Shown piece by piece: positions 60,401 to 64,000 of a DNA stretch of 64,000 bases. Made by a program: the position numbers and the translations under genes. The first letter of the stretch is position 1; each line of letters starts with the position of its first letter. The notes beneath the pieces were generated by a model. The model was given only the letters and a program-made list of their open reading frames with translations, did no database searches and had not been told where the DNA came from. Origin of the DNA: Rossellomorea aquimaris (GTDB lineage Bacteria > Bacillota > Bacilli > Bacillales > Fictibacillaceae). Where the stretch lies: the NCBI GenBank assembly GCA_020524245.1, contig JAIVLN010000004.1, forward strand, positions 1-64,000. The letters run 5' to 3'.

Positions 60401-60898
60401 ATGGAACAATATTTGGATTTGTGCCGTCACATTTTAGAAAATGGCACAAAGAAAGATGATCGTACAGGCACTGGAACGATCAGTGTTTTCGGTTACCAGA
60501 TGAGATTCGATCTCCAAAAAGGCTTTCCGATGGTTACGACGAAAAAACTCCATTTGAAATCCATCATCCATGAACTGCTCTGGTTCTTGAATGGCGATAC
60601 GAATGTTAAATACCTTCAAGAGAATGGCGTTCGGATCTGGAATGAGTGGGCCGATGAAAATGGTGACCTTGGTCCGGTATACGGGAAACAATGGCGATCC
60701 TGGACGAAGCCGGATGGTAGTACTGTCGATCAAATCACACGTGTCGTTGAGGAAATTAAACGAAATCCAGATTCCAGAAGACTCGTCGTGAATGCATGGA
60801 ATGCCGGAGAACTCGATGATATGGCACTCACACCATGTCACTGCTTGTTCCAATTCTATGTGAACGATGGCAAGTTGTCGTGTCAGCTCTATCAGCGT
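60401..60898 (+). CDS. thyB: thymidylate synthase, 5' exon
   Basis: Residues 1-166 of ThyB/ThyA. The catalytic cysteine is C146 in TPCHCLFQF, and RTGTGT near residue 21 binds phosphate. The frame hits TAA immediately after CQLYQR because a group I intron interrupts the gene. Joined to 62030-62326 it encodes 264 residues, the usual length. It makes dTMP from dUMP using methylene-THF. ATG 60401 lies behind GAGGG. Confidence 0.95.
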
Positions 60899-62029
60899 TA
60901 AAAGTTGAGCGCCTTTACAGAGTGATCTGTACTGAAAAACTCTACTAAACGGGGAAACTCTCAAAGAGACAATCCCGTGCTAAACTTCCAAATCAGGCAT
61001 AAATTATATCTGGGATGAGGTATACAAATGCCTAAAGAAAGTGGTCTTTATAAAATAAGGAATAAAAAAAATGGTATGTTTTATATCGGTCGGTCTGTCG
61101 ACATTGAAAAAAGATGGTTTCGTCATAAACATGAATTAACGAGAAATATACACCACTGTCTATATCTCCAAAGAGCATGGAATAAGTACGGACCAGCATC
61201 TTTTGAATTCATTATTGTAAAAGTTGGACTATCACTTGACCAGGCTAAGTTGCTCGAAGATAAGTATCTTAGAAGATGTAAAAGCTATCTTTATAATACA
61301 AGCTGGGTTGCTGGCGGGGGTGATTTAATTTCATATCATCCAAATAAAGAAGAAATCAAGAAACGTATGGTTCAAAATTTGAAAGATAGGTATAAGAAAC
61401 TTAGTTCTGATGAAAGAAAGAAAATCTACGGACATAAAGGATCTTCTAATGGGATGTTTGGTAAAACACATGATAGTAAAACTCGCCTAGTTTTAAGTAA
61501 AAAAGCGAAAGCCTATTTTAAAGAATTTGAATCGTATAGAAAAGGAAAAACGTTTGAAGAAGTTCATGGAGATATACTAGCTAAGAAATTAAAAGAGTCG
61601 CTTTCGGAACATGCAAAGAAGCGAACTGGCGACAAAAATCCATTCTTTGGAAGAGTGCATTCTAAAGAAACAGTCACGAAGATATCGAAAAAGAAAAAAG
61701 GACAACTACCGGTAAACTGTCGCTCCGTAGTAGTCGAAGGTCTAGAATATTTGAGTGTTACTGAAGCCTCTCGTCAGCTTAATGTTGTGCCAGCCACCAT
61801 CATTTATAGGATTAAGTCTGAGAATGATAAATATAAAAATTATTTTTATAAAGACCAATGGAAGTAATGCCGAACGACTAGAGCGCAATGCTCGTAGGGT
61901 GTAAGCGATTGACACTCGAAACGTAGAGCGTCCTAAATATAGGATGATGATATAGTCTAATCTGCATGGTGACATGCAGCAGTTCATGAGAGAACGGGTC
62001 ATGATTAGCGATCATGGTTGAATATTTTG
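60899..62029 (+). mobile_element. group I intron in thyB
   Basis: 1131 bases between the CGT (Arg166) and TCA (Ser167) codons. The 5' exon ends in U; an internal guide GCGC (60909-60912) pairs with exon GCGU through a U-G pair; the intron ends in G. The core stretch CTAAACGGGG...CAATCCCGTGCTAAA (60947-60985) closely resembles the T4 td intron, and P7 strands GACTA (61876-61880) and TAGTC (61953-61957) flank the 3' half. The insertion point is 21 bases upstream of the td site, the position I recall for the B. mojavensis I-BmoI intron. Confidence 0.92.
61028..61867 (+). CDS. GIY-YIG homing endonuclease of the thyB intron
   Basis: A 279-residue I-TevI/I-BmoI-type protein. The catalytic domain begins GLYKIRNKKNGMFYIGRS (a GIY-YIG variant) and has the expected Arg in WFRHKHEL. 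Two NUMOD3 motifs (SNGMFGKTHDSKT, NPFFGRVHSKET) and a C-terminal NUMOD1-type helix-turn-helix (YLSVTEASRQLNV) form the DNA-binding tail. It would cut intronless thymidylate synthase genes and spread the intron. It appears intact. Confidence 0.93.
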   Translation: MPKESGLYKIRNKKNGMFYIGRSVDIEKRWFRHKHELTRNIHHCLYLQRAWNKYGPASFEFIIVKVGLSLDQAKLLEDKYLRRCKSYLYNTSWVAGGGDLISYHPNKEEIKKRMVQNLKDRYKKLSSDERKKIYGHKGSSNGMFGKTHDSKTRLVLSKKAKAYFKEFESYRKGKTFEEVHGDILAKKLKESLSEHAKKRTGDKNPFFGRVHSKETVTKISKKKKGQLPVNCRSVVVEGLEYLSVTEASRQLNVVPATIIYRIKSENDKYKNYFYKDQWK

Positions 62030-62326
62030 TCAGCTGACACATTCTTGGGAGTACCTTTCAACATCGCATCATATGCACTACTTACAATGATGATTGCGCA
62101 AGTGTGCGATCTCGAACCAGGTGAATTCGTACATACCTTCGGAGATGCGCACATCTACTTGAACCATATTGAACAGGTGGAACTGCAGCTCACTCGAGAT
62201 ACCCGTGAACTTCCAACCATGACCATCAATCCACAAGTGAAATCGATTTTTGATTTCAAATTTGACGATTTCACATTGGAAAACTATGATCCACATCCAC
62301 ATATCAAAGGAGCCGTTTCTGTATGA
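62030..62326 (+). CDS. thyB: thymidylate synthase, 3' exon
   Basis: Residues 167-264: [20 protein letters not shown], then [15 protein letters not shown] and the invariant ending [12 protein letters not shown]. It starts at the intron's 3' splice site. The reading frame upstream of 62030 belongs to the intron. It overlaps dfrA by four bases (ATGA). Confidence 0.95.
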   Translation, partial: SADTFLGVPFNIASYALLTMMIAQVCDLEPGEFVHTFGDAHIYLNHIEQVELQLTRDTRELPTMTINPQVKSIFDFKFDDFTLENYDPHPHIKGAVSV

Positions 62327-62805
62327 TTTCATTACTTTTCGCAATGGGAAAGAACCACGTCATCGGTAAAAACAATGATTTGCCGTGGCGATTACCAGAG
62401 GATCTGAAGTGGTTCAAACAGGTATCCACTGGACATACGGTCATCATGGGACGGAAAACCTTTGAATCAATCGGTAAACCCCTTCCAAATCGTAAAAATA
62501 TCATTGTGACCAATGATAAAGAATACAAAGCAGAAGGATGCATCGTGACACATTCAATCGAAGAAGCGTTGCAACAAGATGGGGACGAAACGATTGTCAT
62601 CGGTGGTGCGAAAATCTATGAGCAAGTACTCGATGATGCGGATCGCCTCTATATGACTTACATTGATGAAGAGTTTGAAGGGGACACTTTCTTCCCGGAG
62701 TATGATGAATCTGAATGGGAACTGACCTCAAAAGAAAAAGGGATCAAAGACGAAAAAAATCCCTACGACTATTATTTCTGTGTTTACGACCGTAAGACAG
62801 ACTGA
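62323..62805 (+). CDS. dfrA: dihydrofolate reductase
   Basis: A 160-residue [32 protein letters not shown] start with the catalytic acidic residue in [16 protein letters not shown] and [10 protein letters not shown] for NADPH binding. It regenerates THF consumed by ThyB. Its translation is coupled to the 3' exon of thyB, so intron splicing also affects its expression. Confidence 0.96.
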   Translation: MISLLFAMGKNHVIGKNNDLPWRLPEDLKWFKQVSTGHTVIMGRKTFESIGKPLPNRKNIIVTNDKEYKAEGCIVTHSIEEALQQDGDETIVIGGAKIYEQVLDDADRLYMTYIDEEFEGDTFFPEYDESEWELTSKEKGIKDEKNPYDYYFCVYDRKTD

Positions 62806-62822
62806 CATCATGAGAGCGACGT

Positions 62823-62860
62823 AGAAGGTGTCTGACCGAAGTCAGGCACTCTTCTTTTTT
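62823..62860 (+). terminator. terminator after dfrA
   Basis: AGAAG-GTGTCTGAC pairs with GTCAGGCAC-TCTTCT, followed by six T. Confidence 0.9.
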
Positions 62861-62876
62861 ACAAAGGAGTGGAAGG

Positions 62877-63848
62877 ATGTACATAGAGGATTCCTTATAT
62901 GGACGTTTTGAGCTGGAACCGGTTCTAGTAGATTTAATCGACTCAGATGCCGTTCAGCGCTTAAAAGGTGTCCATCAAAATGGAGCAAGCTATCTCGTCA
63001 ATCCGAAGTGGAAGAATACGAGATACGAACATTCAGTCGGAGTGATGTGTTTGATACGACTTCTGGGAGGTAGCCTAGAAGAGCAGATTGCAGGACTTCT
63101 TCATGACGTATCACACACCGCATTTTCCCATGTAGTAGATGATGCCTTGCAACAGGAAAATGAGGATTATCATGAACAGATCAAGGAACAGATGGTAATG
63201 GAATCAGATATACCATCCATTTTGGAAAAATACCAGGTAAACCTTGATGCCGTACTAGAAGAAGTGAATTGGAAGATCCTCGAACAGCCAGCACCACGCT
63301 TATGTGCGGATCGCATCGATTATACACTAAGGGATCTGTATGAATATGGCGAAATTACTAAGCAAGAAGTGGAGGAATTCCTCCAAAGCCTCACTCTTTT
63401 TATTGGTAGAATTCATGTTAAGAATGTAGGTGCAGCTGAGTGGTTTGTGGACCACTATTATCAAGAAGTACTGGACTTTTTTCTACACCCGCTCAACATT
63501 TATAGCAATCATATGATGTCCGAACTATTAAAAGCTTCACTAAAGAAGGCAATCATAACAAAAGAAGACTTTCTACTGACAGACGATGCATTGTTGAAGT
63601 TGATAGAAAACAGTAGAGATTCAGAGATCTTGTCATTACGAAACAAGTTATCAGATGCTGTTGAGGTCCATGTCAGCGAACAGGATTACAACATTAAAGT
63701 AAAGAAAAAGATGAGGTTGATCGATCCTGAAGTGATTGTAGGGAAGGAAAGCTTTCCTGTAAGCCAACTTTCTAACAAAGTGAAGGATATGAATGAAAAG
63801 GCAAAGCAACGATCTTTAAAAGGTGCAAAGGTCAAAATCTTAACTTAA
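62877..63848 (+). CDS. HD-domain phosphohydrolase
   Basis: A 323-residue protein with HD metal ligands: H in TRYEHSVGV, HD in LLHDVSHTAFSH, and D in CADRIDYTLRDL. Related to dNTP-triphosphohydrolase-like YdhJ proteins. The 3' half is helical and less conserved. AAAGGAGTGGAAGG precedes ATG 62877. Substrate unknown. Confidence 0.85.
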   Translation: MYIEDSLYGRFELEPVLVDLIDSDAVQRLKGVHQNGASYLVNPKWKNTRYEHSVGVMCLIRLLGGSLEEQIAGLLHDVSHTAFSHVVDDALQQENEDYHEQIKEQMVMESDIPSILEKYQVNLDAVLEEVNWKILEQPAPRLCADRIDYTLRDLYEYGEITKQEVEEFLQSLTLFIGRIHVKNVGAAEWFVDHYYQEVLDFFLHPLNIYSNHMMSELLKASLKKAIITKEDFLLTDDALLKLIENSRDSEILSLRNKLSDAVEVHVSEQDYNIKVKKKMRLIDPEVIVGKESFPVSQLSNKVKDMNEKAKQRSLKGAKVKILT

Positions 63849-63994
63849 AAATTTCACGTACCGTACTAGTAATGAAAATTTTAAATCCAAATTAATATAG
63901 CATTCTAATGAAGTCACTCGTACACTTCAACACTTTTGCATAAGAATTTTTACATCATTTTTTAGGAATAGTCTGTATATAAGGGGGGATTGGG

Positions 63995-64000
63995 TTGGAG
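63995..64000 (+). CDS. possible start of the next gene
   Basis: AAGGGGGG (63981-63988) is followed by TTG at 63995 (or 63990), then the window ends. Only a strong ribosome binding site supports this. Confidence 0.3.

Noticed and set aside
60434-60964. 176-codon minus-strand frame opposite thyB exon 1
   Set aside because: Shadow of a highly conserved gene.

Overview
The window looks like chromosomal DNA of an endospore-forming Bacillaceae species outside the B. subtilis/B. cereus core groups. The evidence is B. subtilis-like genes (kamA/yod cluster, sinI/sinR, tapA-sipW-tasA, ypcP, ypeP, brxA, kapB, ypjP-thyB-dfrA), strong AAGGAGG-type ribosome binding sites, frequent GTG/TTG starts and sporulation genes. 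I cannot fix the genus.

Layout. 1-55: edge of an IS3-like transposase. 241-8646: lysine catabolism through beta-lysine (ablB, a sigma-54 activator, kamA behind a -24/-12 promoter, yokU, yodT, yodS, yodR, yodQ). 8769-14940: four tandem paralogues of an unrecognised membrane-anchored family. 15041-15971: three small genes. 16031-25793: a biofilm matrix region, much of it AT-rich. 26068-26390: an orphan structured RNA candidate. 26450-44k: housekeeping and poorly known genes (ypcP exonuclease, two dipeptide-type permeases, RNase H-like, HD phosphohydrolase, ferredoxin, mce, cvfB, fhs, pncA, SNF2/SWIM pair, ypgR, brxA). 43.9-56k: two ABC-2 systems, an MMPL exporter, an MFS exporter, ltaE, trhO and a probable selenoprotein glutaredoxin. 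56-64k: gmhB-like, second trhO, kapB, a spoIIP homologue, ypjP, thyB split by a group I intron with a GIY-YIG endonuclease, dfrA and an HD protein.

The most interesting part is 16-26 kb. A tapA-sipW-tasA operon preceded by SinR-type palindromes continues into an LPQTG wall-anchored TasA-like protein, its own class D sortase, and a regulator combining a SinR-like HTH with a SinI-like segment. Divergently encoded are a second class D sortase and a large LPKTS surface protein that carries a TapA-like domain and six repeats. Next to the operon, convergently, lie sinR and sinI, and sinI is preceded by a well-conserved c-di-GMP-I riboswitch whose 5' arm could pair with the sinI ribosome binding site. 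Together they suggest a matrix system in which c-di-GMP sets SinI level, SinI relieves SinR repression, and TasA-type fibres are tied covalently to the wall by dedicated sortases. That chain is inference from sequence.

The second striking signal is a glutaredoxin-like gene at 55152 with an in-frame TGA exactly at the first catalytic Cys position (UPPC), followed by a hairpin placed like a bacterial SECIS element. Several genes seem to use rare starts (CTG for yodQ, ATC for the second tandem paralogue).
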